Below, piece by piece: positions 28,401 to 36,150 of a stretch of 64,000 nt of DNA. The notes beneath the pieces are model-generated. The model was not told the DNA's origin and did no database searches. It was given only the letters and a program-made list of their open reading frames with translations. The stretch comes from Myxococcus sp. CA023 (lineage in GTDB: Bacteria > Myxococcota > Myxococcia > Myxococcales > Myxococcaceae). Position numbers and translations under genes: made by a program. Where the stretch lies: assembly GCF_010998615.1 (NCBI RefSeq), contig NZ_JAAEAH010000004.1, positions 1 through 64,000 of the forward strand, in the 5' to 3' direction. Position 1 is the stretch's first letter. Each line of letters begins with the position of its first letter.

Positions 28401-30993
28401 CGTTGTCGCCATCCGCGAACAGGTCCTGCCGGTCCCGTAGGGCGCGCAGCGCGTCCTGCTTGGCGGACTTCACGCGCGACATCACCTCGTCCGCGCGGAC
28501 GCTGTCCTGAAGCTCCATCAGCTGGTCGGCCAGCTGGCGCAGCTTGAGGATCATCGCGTCGGAGGCGTAGTAGCCGTTGAGCTCGTCGTCCGTCTTGAAG
28601 GACTTGGCCCGGCGCTGCACGCCCTGGAGGATGCGCTCCGCGGCCCCGAAGAGGCTCTGCGCGCGGCGCTGCCGCTCGTCCAACAGTGACTGCTTGCGCG
28701 CGCCAAAGGCCTCCAGCAGCTCCTCGCGCTTCTGGGTGATCTGCTCCAGGAACTCGTCGAACTCGCCGAAGCGGCCCTCCAGCTCCTCCAACTGCACGGT
28801 GAGGCGGGACATCGCCTCGTCGCAGCGCTCCGGGCTGTCCGCCTGCGACAGCGAGCTTTCGATGCTCTGCCCCAGCAGCTTGAACTGCGCACCGAACTCC
28901 GCGCGCTTCTCCCGGCCGGACAGCTCCTTGCGCTTGGCCGCGAGGCTGGCGCGCACGCGGTTGAGGCGGCTGAACAGCTCGGAGATGCCCTCCAGGATGC
29001 GAGCGCGGGCCAGCGGGTCACCGACCTGGAGACCGCCAACGACCTCGCCCAGGACCTCCAGGCCGTGGGCCGTCCGATCCACGTCCTCGCCCAGGGGCGC
29101 CAGCTCCACGGACGTCTGCACCGGCTCCAGCTGCGCCAGCAGTTCGTCCAGGCGCGAGGCCAGCGGCGCCAGCGCCTCGCCCGTCTGGAGGAACTCCACG
29201 CAGGCCGTGCTGACCCGGTCGGACGCCTCCACCACCGCGGTCTCCAGGACGTCCACGCGTCCCAGGTCCATGTAGCGGATGTCCTTCAACGTAATCAGGT
29301 GCCCGCGCTGCTTGCGCAGGTCCGCCAGCGCCTGCATGAAGGCTTCCGCGTGCGTGAGGTTCTCCGGCTGGACACGCAGCAGCAGCGTCTCCTGCTCCAC
29401 CTCCGCGGCCGCCAGCGACTCGGTGGCGCGCTTCTGCATCGCGACCACCTTCTCGAACTCATCGATGATGAGCTCGGCGGTGCGCCGCAGGGTCTCCACC
29501 GGTTCCTGGAGGCCCGTCTCCTCATGGCCCAGCCAGTAGTACGCGTCCAGCGCGCGGGTGGCCGAGGACACCAGGTCCTCATACGTGCGCCGGGTGGGCT
29601 TCTCCGACTTCGCGACCCGCTGAATCGTCAGCGCGTCGGAGATGCCGCGCACCAGCTCCGCGTTGCCCACCTTGCCCAGGTAGCCCGGGGCCGGCGGCGC
29701 CCCCGCGGCGTGCTCCGCGGATACGAACGGGGTCTGCCACACCTGCATCGGGTGGACGCGCGTGGGCTCATCCGACCCGGAGCGGAAGATGACGAGCTGC
29801 CCGTCGGAGAACAGGCTCATGCCGTGCGCGACCAGGGGGTTCTGCACCTCCTTGCGCACCAGGTTGTACGGGAAGAGGACGTAGCAGCCGTCCGTCCGCC
29901 GGTGGAAGATGTAGAGCACGTCCTCGCCGTTGGGCGAGCGGATGGCGCGCTTGAACTCCATGCCTTCCGACGCCGCGGCGCCGTCGAAGACCTTGAAGTC
30001 CCCTGTCTGGAGGTAATAGCCGCCCGGGAAGACGATGCCCTGGTCCTCCGGCAGCCGCACGCACGCCTGACCTATAGCGTCGATGCGCACCACGTGCTGC
30101 GTGCGCGAGTTGAAGACGAGGTAGCGGTGCGCCTTCTCCCGGAACGGCAGCACCCGCAGCAGGATGAGCGTGCCCACCTGGGCCCAGGCGAACTCGGCGT
30201 CGTCCAGCGACTGGTCCGGGTCGTCCACGGGCTCGCTGTAGATACCCATGCCGGTGGAGGTGTTGTCCTCCACCTTGATGGTGAGGTCGCCCTTCACCGT
30301 CTCCACGAACACCTGGTCCAGCACGTTGACGTGCGGGTGCTGGCCGGTGACGTAGTTGTCCCGCGTGGCCACCGTCCACTCGAAGTCGTGCGACGGCGGG
30401 AAGACGTGGTCGCGCTCGCCCTGGTTGTCCAGGTAGGTGGCGCGGCCCTCCAGGTCCAGGCTGAAGCGGAAGACCTTGATGTCGCGCAGCGACTGGCCCG
30501 TCTGGAAGACGGCCAGCAGGCGCGAGTCCAGCTTGCGAATCTGAAGGAGCTTCGCGTCCTTGTAGTACTTGTAGAGCTCGCCGAAGTCCTTCACGAAGCG
30601 CGGGTCCGCCAGGAACCCGCCGGCCTCGGAGCTGGGCACCGAGGAGAAGTCGTACCCGTCGGCCGTCTTCTCGAACTTGTGCAGGGAGAACACGTCGGAC
30701 ACCGACGTCTCCCGCTTCAGGCCGATGAAGACGTTGTAGCCGAAGAGCAGGTACTTGCCGACGCTGGCGATGTCGCACGGGACACAGTTGTGCTCGGTGC
30801 GCACCCGCTCGTTGCCGATGACGGTCAGCTCGGTCCCACCGAAGAGCGCCTTGCGCCGCCCGTTGAGGTCCGTCGCCTTCGCGCCCAGCACATCCGCCTG
30901 CGACAGGAGCCGCGAGCGGATGACCTCGTAGCTGCCGCCTTCCAGCGCCGCCTCGCCCGCGGGCGCCGCGCCCTTGCCACCGTCAGTTGCCAT
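25426..30993 (-). CDS. Giant AAA ATPase with DUF3686 region, flotillin-operon partner
   Basis: 1855 residues. The first ~480 residues form a beta-rich sensor-like region (DUF3686 type), followed by a long helical/coiled-coil middle (~480-900) and more helices. An AAA domain has Walker A PPGYGKTT near residue 1298, Walker B MLYLDDIQ near 1360, and a sensor-like VVMAGNPYTETGERF. A further coiled-coil, Ala/Pro-rich tail ends the protein. Such proteins are often annotated as DNA repair ATPases, but the evidence for a DNA role is thin. It is the last gene of the OB-fold/flotillin operon, 142 bp after the flotillin stop. A membrane-associated remodelling ATPase is the better guess from context. Confidence 0.85.
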   Translation of the reverse strand: MATDGGKGAAPAGEAALEGGSYEVIRSRLLSQADVLGAKATDLNGRRKALFGGTELTVIGNERVRTEHNCVPCDIASVGKYLLFGYNVFIGLKRETSVSDVFSLHKFEKTADGYDFSSVPSSEAGGFLADPRFVKDFGELYKYYKDAKLLQIRKLDSRLLAVFQTGQSLRDIKVFRFSLDLEGRATYLDNQGERDHVFPPSHDFEWTVATRDNYVTGQHPHVNVLDQVFVETVKGDLTIKVEDNTSTGMGIYSEPVDDPDQSLDDAEFAWAQVGTLILLRVLPFREKAHRYLVFNSRTQHVVRIDAIGQACVRLPEDQGIVFPGGYYLQTGDFKVFDGAAASEGMEFKRAIRSPNGEDVLYIFHRRTDGCYVLFPYNLVRKEVQNPLVAHGMSLFSDGQLVIFRSGSDEPTRVHPMQVWQTPFVSAEHAAGAPPAPGYLGKVGNAELVRGISDALTIQRVAKSEKPTRRTYEDLVSSATRALDAYYWLGHEETGLQEPVETLRRTAELIIDEFEKVVAMQKRATESLAAAEVEQETLLLRVQPENLTHAEAFMQALADLRKQRGHLITLKDIRYMDLGRVDVLETAVVEASDRVSTACVEFLQTGEALAPLASRLDELLAQLEPVQTSVELAPLGEDVDRTAHGLEVLGEVVGGLQVGDPLARARILEGISELFSRLNRVRASLAAKRKELSGREKRAEFGAQFKLLGQSIESSLSQADSPERCDEAMSRLTVQLEELEGRFGEFDEFLEQITQKREELLEAFGARKQSLLDERQRRAQSLFGAAERILQGVQRRAKSFKTDDELNGYYASDAMILKLRQLADQLMELQDSVRADEVMSRVKSAKQDALRALRDRQDLFADGDNVIKLGTYRFNVNTQPLDLTLLPRDGELYLQLTGTDYAQKVDDAELLKYRDLWDQHLVSESPAVYRSEYLAGCLLADAEDGKRGQSLDALHEALISGTLLEKVRAYAADRFDEGYERGVHDADAVSILEKLLGLHQGAGLLRFAPVPRAWAALYWAFDADEAARTVFQRRARSLARLRTTFASGGSMAEVGEALGERIATFLTANGLAHSPAEPRQAGRYLVEELGAERPRFTTSGEAVALRDAFLHELDRHGTRSAFEDDLRGLEKDLGARLDLARVWLDGYLAQREGGPGDSVHVALETAVLLLTGSKLDRETAGALTATEVSALLGNHSRIQDRKLPLRLDEFLARLGEFRQVRVPQYQAYRALLRDLLERERRKLRLEELTPKVLSSFVRNRLIDEVYLPLIGANLAKQLGAAGEGKRTDRMGMLLLMSPPGYGKTTLMEYVASRLGLTFVKVNGPALGHSVKSLDPAEAPNATSRQEVERINLSFEMGNNVMLYLDDIQHTDPELLQKFISLCDGQRRVEGVWNGRTRTYDLRGKKFCVVMAGNPYTETGERFRIPDMLANRADTYNLGDILDGKEHLFALSYIENALTSNTVTAPLATRDPADTHRLIRMAQGEEVQTGELKHGYAAAELQEIVAVFQRMFRAQSVLLKVNLQYIASAAQDERFRSEPAFKLQGSYRNMNKLTEKIVSAMTDDELERLIDDHYQGESQTLTTAAEQNLLKLAEMRGRLTPEKAKRWEDIKQGFARVKRMGGKDDDPVARVTGQLSGIEEQLGAVRDAVVQAANHVSASQARDEQPGPVVEVLPRLESLREAVLEVAKVGRESVKAAKAIPAPVVAAPVAAGPDLTPYLKHMAHLLKALTERVAAQAERPPEPPAESAPTVRMAALAPSPDFGAYMEQLSRAITALAERPVNVSANVPAEALQRTALTGPSPAELSRQIELVEGVLLPLERASRRAIQGEGEGVMKSLQVWQNVTEALELLRSMLRR

Positions 30994-31015
30994 GAGTGTT
31001 CACCGGAAATGCGAA

Positions 31016-31082
31016 GACCCCCACCCCCGCACCCTCCCGAGCGGAGGGGCGCCACCCCGGAGGGGAGGCCGGAGTGAGGGTC
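31016..31082. repeat. REP-like palindromic element
   Basis: The ends GACCCCCACCCC and GGAGTGAGGGTC are inverted repeats (10 of 12 positions match) around a GC-rich core rich in CCCTCC/GGAGGG. This resembles the dispersed intergenic repeats common in high-GC genomes. It lies between the flotillin and ATPase genes. Confidence 0.4.
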
Positions 31083-31095
31083 GTCTTACGGCCGC

Positions 31096-31123
31096 GCCAC
31101 CGCCGCCTGTTCACGGCGGTGGC
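31096..31123 (-). terminator. Strong GC hairpin between flotillin and ATPase genes
   Basis: Minus strand GCCACCGCCG, loop of 8, CGGCGGTGGC, starting 12 bp after the flotillin stop; no T-run follows. It could partially terminate transcription or protect the upstream mRNA and so set the flotillin to ATPase ratio. Confidence 0.45.
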
Positions 31124-31135
31124 CCATTGGGACTG

Positions 31136-33304
31136 TCAGCCCTGCTTGTCGACCGTGCCCGACCGCGCCACGTCTTCCACCAGCGCCTTGAGGCCGGCGG
31201 AGGTCGCGGCAACGGGGCTGGCCGCCATCTTGTGCAGCAGCGCGGCCACGGCCAGGTTCTGCGCGTCGTTGCTCAGGCCCGGCTTGGAGAGAATCTCCTT
31301 CAGGTCGGCCGGCAGGTCCTTCTCGCCGTTGAGGTAGCCGCCCAGCGCCGTCTTCAGCGCCTCGCCGTGGTCCAGCGCGCCGTCCACCGCGGTGCCGAAC
31401 GACACCGCCTTGACGAAGCGCTCGAAGAACTGGCCGTCGCCACCGACGATGTTGAACTTCGCGTTGGCGAACGCCTTGGCCAGCACCTCGGCCTGCGCAT
31501 GCGCGATATCCTTCTTCGCGCGGATGGCCTCCAGCTCCACGTCGCGCTCCTTGTTGAGCTTGAGGCGGAACTCCTCGTGCTCGCGGCCGACGCCGTCCAT
31601 CAGCTTCATGGACGCGGCCTTCTCCGCCAGACCGCGGGCCTCGGCCAGCAGCTTCTCCTGGATGGCAGCGGCCTCGGCCAGCTGCTTCTCACGCGTGGCA
31701 ATGGCCTCCGCCTCGCCGCGCTTCTGGATGGCGCTGGCTTCAGCCTCCAGCACGCGCGCGTGGGCCAGACCCTTCTCCTGCTCACCCGCGGCCTCGGCCA
31801 GCAGCTTCTCGCGGACGATGTTCGCCTGCGCCTGGCCCTGCTTCTCGATGGCGCCCGCCTCGGCTTCCTTCACGCGGACGTTGACCATGCCGAGCTTCTC
31901 CTGCGCCTGCGCGTCGGCCTCCTTCACGCGGACCTCGGCCAGACCCTCGGCGGCGGCCTCGGCCTGGATGCCCTCGGCCAGACGGACCTTCGCCTTCGCC
32001 GTCTTGTCCGCGGCCTCCAGCTCGGCCTCGGCCAGCGTCAGCTTCTCCTTGGCGGTGAACTTGGCCACCTCGTTGGAGGCCTCGGCCGCCTTGATGTCCT
32101 TGACCAGCTTCTCCTGCGCCTCCGCCTCGGCGGTGATGAGCAGCGCGTCCTTGCGGCGGGTGGCCTCGGCCTTCACGCGCAGGTCCTTGATGCGCTCCTC
32201 CTCCTCCGCCACCGTCTTCTCCACGGCGATGCGGGCCCGCACCACGTCGGCGATGAGCTTCTTCTCACCTTCGAGCGCCTTCTCCTTGGCGATGCGCTGC
32301 AGCTCCGTCTCACGCTCGCGGTTGATGGCTTCCAGGGCGCGGTCCTTCTCCACGCGCTCGGTCTCCACGCCCACCACGCGCTCGCGGTTCTTCTGCGCGA
32401 CCTCGATCTGCCGGGACTTGTTCTGCTCGTTGATGTTGATTTCTTCCTCGGCCTTGATGCGCGCCAACTGGGCCTTGGCGTACTCCTCCTGCTTCACGCG
32501 CTCGGCCTCGGCCGTCTCGCGGGCCTGGATGCTGTCGATCTCGCGCTTCTGCTTCGCGGCGGCCTCTTCACGCTGACGCTCGAGGGCGAAGATGGCCTCA
32601 TCCGCCTCCACATTGCGCTTGGTGACGGCCATGCGCTCGTCCTGGCGCAGCTCGTTGGTGAAGACGTTCTGCTTCGTCGTCAGCTCGGTGATCTTCCGGA
32701 TACCCTGCGCGTCAAGGATGTTGTCCTTGTCCAGCATCTCGACCGGGGTCTGCTCCAGGAAGTCGATGGCGCAGTCCTCCAGCATGTACCCGCTGAGGTC
32801 ACGGCCGATGACGTTGACGACCTGGTCCTTGATCTCCTCGCGCTTGGTGTAGAGCTCCTCGAAGTCGAAGCTCTTGCCCACCGTCTTGAGGGCCTCGGAG
32901 AACTTGGCCTCGAAGAGGTTCTCCAGCGTCTCCTGGTCGGAGGCACGCGCGCAGCCAATGGTCTGCGCCACCTTCAGCACGTCCTCGCGCGTCTTGTTCA
33001 CGCGGACGAAGAAGGTGACCTTGATGTCACCCCGGATGTTGTCCCTGCAGATGAGGCCTTCCTTGCCACGGCGGTCGATTTCCACCGTCTTCAAGGAGAT
33101 GTCCATCACCTCGGCCCGGTTGATGATGGGGAACACCACCGCGCCAGTGAAAGTGACGACCGGCTCGTTCTTCAGCGTGTTGACGATGAGCACCTTGCCC
33201 TGGTCCACCTGCCGGTAGAGCCGGACGATGGTGAGGAGGATGCCTCCGAGAAGGATGATGCCACCGATGCCGGCAGCGACCGCGGTAATGGGGTCCATGG
33301 CCAT
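31136..33304 (-). CDS. Flotillin-like SPFH/Band-7 membrane scaffold protein (YqiK-like)
   Basis: 722 residues. One N-terminal membrane helix (GIGGIILLGGILLTIVRL, residues ~12-30), an SPFH domain (~35-220) and a very long Ala/Glu/Lys coiled coil (~230-640) with the AEAxA repeats typical of flotillins, then a C-terminal globular tail. It is longer than ordinary flotillins (~500), as in the YqiK group. Flotillins oligomerise into membrane microdomain scaffolds. ATG at 33304 follows AGGAA. It lies between the OB-fold membrane protein and the giant ATPase, the classical YqiJ-YqiK pairing plus an ATPase. Confidence 0.92.
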   Translation of the reverse strand: MAMDPITAVAAGIGGIILLGGILLTIVRLYRQVDQGKVLIVNTLKNEPVVTFTGAVVFPIINRAEVMDISLKTVEIDRRGKEGLICRDNIRGDIKVTFFVRVNKTREDVLKVAQTIGCARASDQETLENLFEAKFSEALKTVGKSFDFEELYTKREEIKDQVVNVIGRDLSGYMLEDCAIDFLEQTPVEMLDKDNILDAQGIRKITELTTKQNVFTNELRQDERMAVTKRNVEADEAIFALERQREEAAAKQKREIDSIQARETAEAERVKQEEYAKAQLARIKAEEEININEQNKSRQIEVAQKNRERVVGVETERVEKDRALEAINRERETELQRIAKEKALEGEKKLIADVVRARIAVEKTVAEEEERIKDLRVKAEATRRKDALLITAEAEAQEKLVKDIKAAEASNEVAKFTAKEKLTLAEAELEAADKTAKAKVRLAEGIQAEAAAEGLAEVRVKEADAQAQEKLGMVNVRVKEAEAGAIEKQGQAQANIVREKLLAEAAGEQEKGLAHARVLEAEASAIQKRGEAEAIATREKQLAEAAAIQEKLLAEARGLAEKAASMKLMDGVGREHEEFRLKLNKERDVELEAIRAKKDIAHAQAEVLAKAFANAKFNIVGGDGQFFERFVKAVSFGTAVDGALDHGEALKTALGGYLNGEKDLPADLKEILSKPGLSNDAQNLAVAALLHKMAASPVAATSAGLKALVEDVARSGTVDKQG

Positions 33305-33412
33305 TTCCTGATTGATGATGACAGCGGGCCTTGTATCAGGCGCCGGAGATCCCCCGCAAAAGCCCTCCGGCGTCGAATGTGACGGTCGCCCCCTCGGCGC
33401 GACCGGTAAAAC

Positions 33413-34288
33413 TCAGCCTCGTGCCTTCACGCGAGCCAATGCCGCTGCGCGGGCCGGATCCTGGAGCTGCTCCATCTCCTCCGGCAGCAGCCAGTCGACC
33501 GGCTCCACTTCGTAGACGCGCCGTTCGGCGTCGTAGGCGAGGATCAGCGCCGGCTGGCCTCGCTTGAGTTCATTGGGCTTCGCGCAGACGACGTTGAGGA
33601 TGACGCCCGCTCCGCCGTCCTCGAAGGTCGCGTGGCCCGTCTTGGCCGTCACGCTGCCGCTGGAGATGGTGCACACGCGGCCCATCAGCGCGTCGCGCCC
33701 CGGGGCGCGCCTGGTCACGAACACCGGACGCAGGGGCCGGACCGCGAAGCCCGCTGTCACCGTCCCCGCCGCGAAGCACGCCAGCCCCAGCCCGCTGCTC
33801 AGCAGCCACGACGGCATCATCCCGCCCAGCGCCTCGTGCAGCGGCTGCGCGCTCACCACCGACAGGAGCCAGGCGATGAACGTCACGAAGCTCACGGACA
33901 CGGTGATGGGGATGCCCGCGAAGCCCATGGCCGCCAGGACTCCGCCACCGTCGACGTCGAAATCCGAGTCATGGGCACCCAGCGCCTTCGCGCCGCCCAA
34001 TGCCTTGCCACCACCCTCGATGGCCCCGCCCAATGCCTTGCCACCGCCCTCGATGGCCCCGCTCAGCGCCTTGCCGCCACCCTCGATGGCCCCGCTCAGC
34101 GCCTTGCCGCCACCCTCGATGGCCCCGCTCAGCGCCTTGCCGCCCGACTCCAGCGTGACGTCCCCATCGAACAGGTCGATGCCGACCGCGCCCGCGATGA
34201 CGAACAGCCAGTACGTCATCACCACGCCGAGGACGATGGTGAAGATGGCGGTCGGGAAGGCCAGAATGGTGTCGAGGAAGGCGCTCAT
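33413..34288 (-). CDS. YqiJ/NfeD-like OB-fold membrane protein with 11-residue tandem repeats
   Basis: 291 residues. An N-terminal hydrophobic helix pair (AIFTIVLGVVMTYWLFVIAGAVGI) is followed by a Gly/Ala-rich insert made of about four and a half copies of GGKALSGAIEG, then two or three membrane helices (ITVSVSFVTFIAWLLSVV, LLSSGLGLACFAAGTVTAGF) and a C-terminal OB-like beta domain (VCTISSGSVTAKTGHATFED). This is the DUF1449/YqiJ arrangement that accompanies YqiK-type flotillins and probably helps anchor the scaffold. The repeat insert is not a normal feature of the family and looks like a recent expansion. First gene of the three-gene operon. Confidence 0.82.
   Translation of the reverse strand: MSAFLDTILAFPTAIFTIVLGVVMTYWLFVIAGAVGIDLFDGDVTLESGGKALSGAIEGGGKALSGAIEGGGKALSGAIEGGGKALGGAIEGGGKALGGAKALGAHDSDFDVDGGGVLAAMGFAGIPITVSVSFVTFIAWLLSVVSAQPLHEALGGMMPSWLLSSGLGLACFAAGTVTAGFAVRPLRPVFVTRRAPGRDALMGRVCTISSGSVTAKTGHATFEDGGAGVILNVVCAKPNELKRGQPALILAYDAERRVYEVEPVDWLLPEEMEQLQDPARAAALARVKARG
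33999..34147. repeat. 33-bp in-frame tandem repeat array
   Basis: Four full 33-bp units plus a partial fifth, reading GGKALSGAIEG or GGKALGGAIEG on the minus strand. Three units are almost identical at the nucleotide level, while those nearest the 3' end of the gene carry a few substitutions, so the array has expanded recently. It lies inside the YqiJ-like gene. Confidence 0.9.
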
Positions 34289-34529
34289 ACGGCTTGCGCC
34301 CCACTCTAATCGAATGTCATTCCCATCGAAAACGCACCTTGCGCTTTTCTGACCCGTCCCTGAGCGGGCGGCCGGGCGTCACCTGCGTTGCCGCGCGGCC
34401 CCACCCTGGGCACGACAGGAGGACGGCTCACATGGGGTGGGCGGGATTCCCCTTATGCAAGGCGCATGGCCGCTCACGCGGAACCAGCCCTGCAGTCCAG
34501 TCCAGTCCCCGGCCAGCAGCCCGGCCCGA
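34289..34529. other. Region upstream of the flotillin operon and 5' of the topoisomerase remnant
   Basis: It presumably contains the promoter of the OB-fold/flotillin operon (an A/T-richer stretch at 34305-34345) and possibly decayed 5' sequence of the topoisomerase gene. I see no intact gene here. Confidence 0.35.
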
Positions 34530-34975
34530 GACGCAACTCGAGCGGCTCCAGCGCGCGGGTATCCGTCGGCGCGGCCCCCGAAGCAGGGGGTTCCGCTCTG
34601 ATGAGAATGGCAGCTTCGGCATCGCCCCTGCGCCGCCGCCACGTGCGCGTGGCCGGGGACACGGTGTACTTCGACTTCCCGGGCACGAGTGGCAAACAGC
34701 AACGGAGGCAGCTTCGGGACCGGCGCGTGGCCACGCGGGTGCGCCGGCTGCTGAAGGTGCCTGGGCGAGCCGTTCAGCGCCAAGAACGTCCGCACCTGGG
34801 CCGGCACCCGCATCTGCGCCTGCGCGCTGGCCCACGCGAGAGTACGGCCCCAGCCCTCCGGAGACACCGGCGGCCCGGTGAAGAAAACGGTGCTCAAGAA
34901 AACCATGATGGCCGCCGAGCACCTGGGCAACACCCCCGCGGTGGCGGCAACGCCGGAGGCGGGCGGACCACTGAG
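34530..34975 (+). pseudogene. DNA topoisomerase IB remnant (frameshifted and deleted)
   Basis: Three fragments of a poxvirus-type topoisomerase IB are readable in different frames. DENGSFGIA at 34600-34626 joins LRRRHVRVAGDTVYFDFPG after a 2-base loss (restoring AC gives GIATLRRRHV). The second block continues through LRDRRVATRVRRLLKVPG to about 34770. After a deletion and frame change comes FSAKNVRTWAGTRICACALA, then AEHLGNTPAV up to ~34950. The RRRHV and WAGT blocks and the HLGNTPAV lead-in to the active-site tyrosine are hallmarks of the family, but the tyrosine segment itself is lost. The gene cannot make an active enzyme. It ends just before the convergent methyltransferase. Confidence 0.82.
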
Positions 34976-35003
34976 CCCCCGCCTCACGGCGACCGCTGGT
35001 GGT

Positions 35004-36044
35004 TCAGGCCACCACGGCTTCGACGACGCTGGGCGGCATCGTCGTCGGGAAGACGTTGGACAGTCTCAGCCCCGCCTTCTCCAAGAGCGCCGTGTACTCC
35101 GGCCCCGTGCGCTCCCGGCCGCCCACGAGCACGAGCATGGCCAGGTCGTAGAGGTTGCCGAAGTGCGGCACGTTGTCGCCGGGCAGCACCGTCTCCACGA
35201 TGAGCAACCGCGAGTCGGGACGCATCGCCGCGCGGATGCACTTGAGGATGCGCAGGCTCTGCTCGTCATCCCAGTCATGGAGGATCTGCGACAGGATGTA
35301 GACGTCCTTGCCTTCGGGAACGATGCGCTCGAAGAAGTCACCAGCGACGACGTCACATCGCGGCGACAGCCCCTGCTCGGCGATTCGCTCGCGGGCTTCC
35401 ACCGCTACGTGTGGCATTTCGAAGACGGTGCCACGGACGCCGGGATTGGCCTTGAGAATGTGCGTCAGCAGCATGCCCGTACCGCCGCCCACGTCGACGA
35501 TGCTGCGCGCGGAGGAGAAGTCATATCCGTTCACCACGGCGGGCGCGTTCAGCGTCTGGTACGCGGCCATGCTGCCATTGAAGATGGCGGCGACGTCGGG
35601 ATGCGTCGTCATGTAGTTGAAGAACGTGTCGCCCATGAACTTCTCGACCGTGGGCTTGCCCGTCTTCAAGGCGGTGGCCAGGTCTCCCCACGCCTGCCAC
35701 GACAGGATGTGTCCATGCGCCCGGAGCGAGCCATACACGGAGCCGGGGTTGTCCTTGCGAAGCATTCCGCCCAGCTCCGTGAGGGCCCAGCGCTGCGTGG
35801 ACTCATCCTTCACGAGCACACCCAGGCCGCTGAGCAGTCGCAGCAGCCGGCGCAGCGTGGGCGCATGAGTCCCACTGGCCTCGGCCAGCTCCTCCACCGT
35901 CTTGGGCGTATCACCGATGGTATCCGCGAGCTCGAGTTCCGCCATGATTTGAAGGCTTCGGGAAACCCAGAAGCCATAGACCATTTGCGTCATCTGCAGA
36001 GCGGCGGGCGGAGGCGCGTGAGAGGATCGAGGTTGCTGGCTCAT
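35004..36044 (-). CDS. SAM-dependent O-methyltransferase (hydroxyindole/COMT-like)
   Basis: 346 residues. An N-terminal winged-helix dimerisation domain (TVEELAEASGTHAPTLRRLLRLL) precedes a Rossmann methyltransferase with the SAM loop IVDVGGGTGMLL (~residue 186) and the catalytic-His motif ILHDWDDEQSLRIL (~265). This is the small-molecule O-methyltransferase family (PF00891) used in secondary metabolism, e.g. on phenolic or polyketide hydroxyls. No biosynthetic cluster surrounds it. It is divergent from the 2OG oxygenase gene, and the shared region contains the palindrome ACCT-ATA-AGGT at 36087-36097. Confidence 0.92.
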   Translation of the reverse strand: MSQQPRSSHAPPPAALQMTQMVYGFWVSRSLQIMAELELADTIGDTPKTVEELAEASGTHAPTLRRLLRLLSGLGVLVKDESTQRWALTELGGMLRKDNPGSVYGSLRAHGHILSWQAWGDLATALKTGKPTVEKFMGDTFFNYMTTHPDVAAIFNGSMAAYQTLNAPAVVNGYDFSSARSIVDVGGGTGMLLTHILKANPGVRGTVFEMPHVAVEARERIAEQGLSPRCDVVAGDFFERIVPEGKDVYILSQILHDWDDEQSLRILKCIRAAMRPDSRLLIVETVLPGDNVPHFGNLYDLAMLVLVGGRERTGPEYTALLEKAGLRLSNVFPTTMPPSVVEAVVA

Positions 36045-36086
36045 GTGTCCGTCTCCAAGGAGTTGAGTAGCATCGGCAAGGCTGCA

Positions 36087-36097
36087 ACCTATAAGGT
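36087..36097. promoter_or_regulatory. Palindromic site in a divergent promoter region
   Basis: ACCT-ATA-AGGT, flanked by near-direct repeats GGCTGCAAC and GGCTGTAAA, lies between the O-methyltransferase and 2OG oxygenase genes. The region is noticeably A/T-richer than its surroundings. A regulator-binding role is inferred. Confidence 0.3.
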
Positions 36098-36150
36098 AGG
36101 CTGTAAAACTGCTACGGTTCTCTTATTCACCCTGAAGCCCGAGTCCCCCC

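Noticed and set aside
33969-34304. Alternative minus-strand repeat protein over the 33-bp array
   Set aside because: Any frame over a 33-bp array yields an 11-residue repeat; only the YqiJ-like frame continues into membrane and OB-fold segments.
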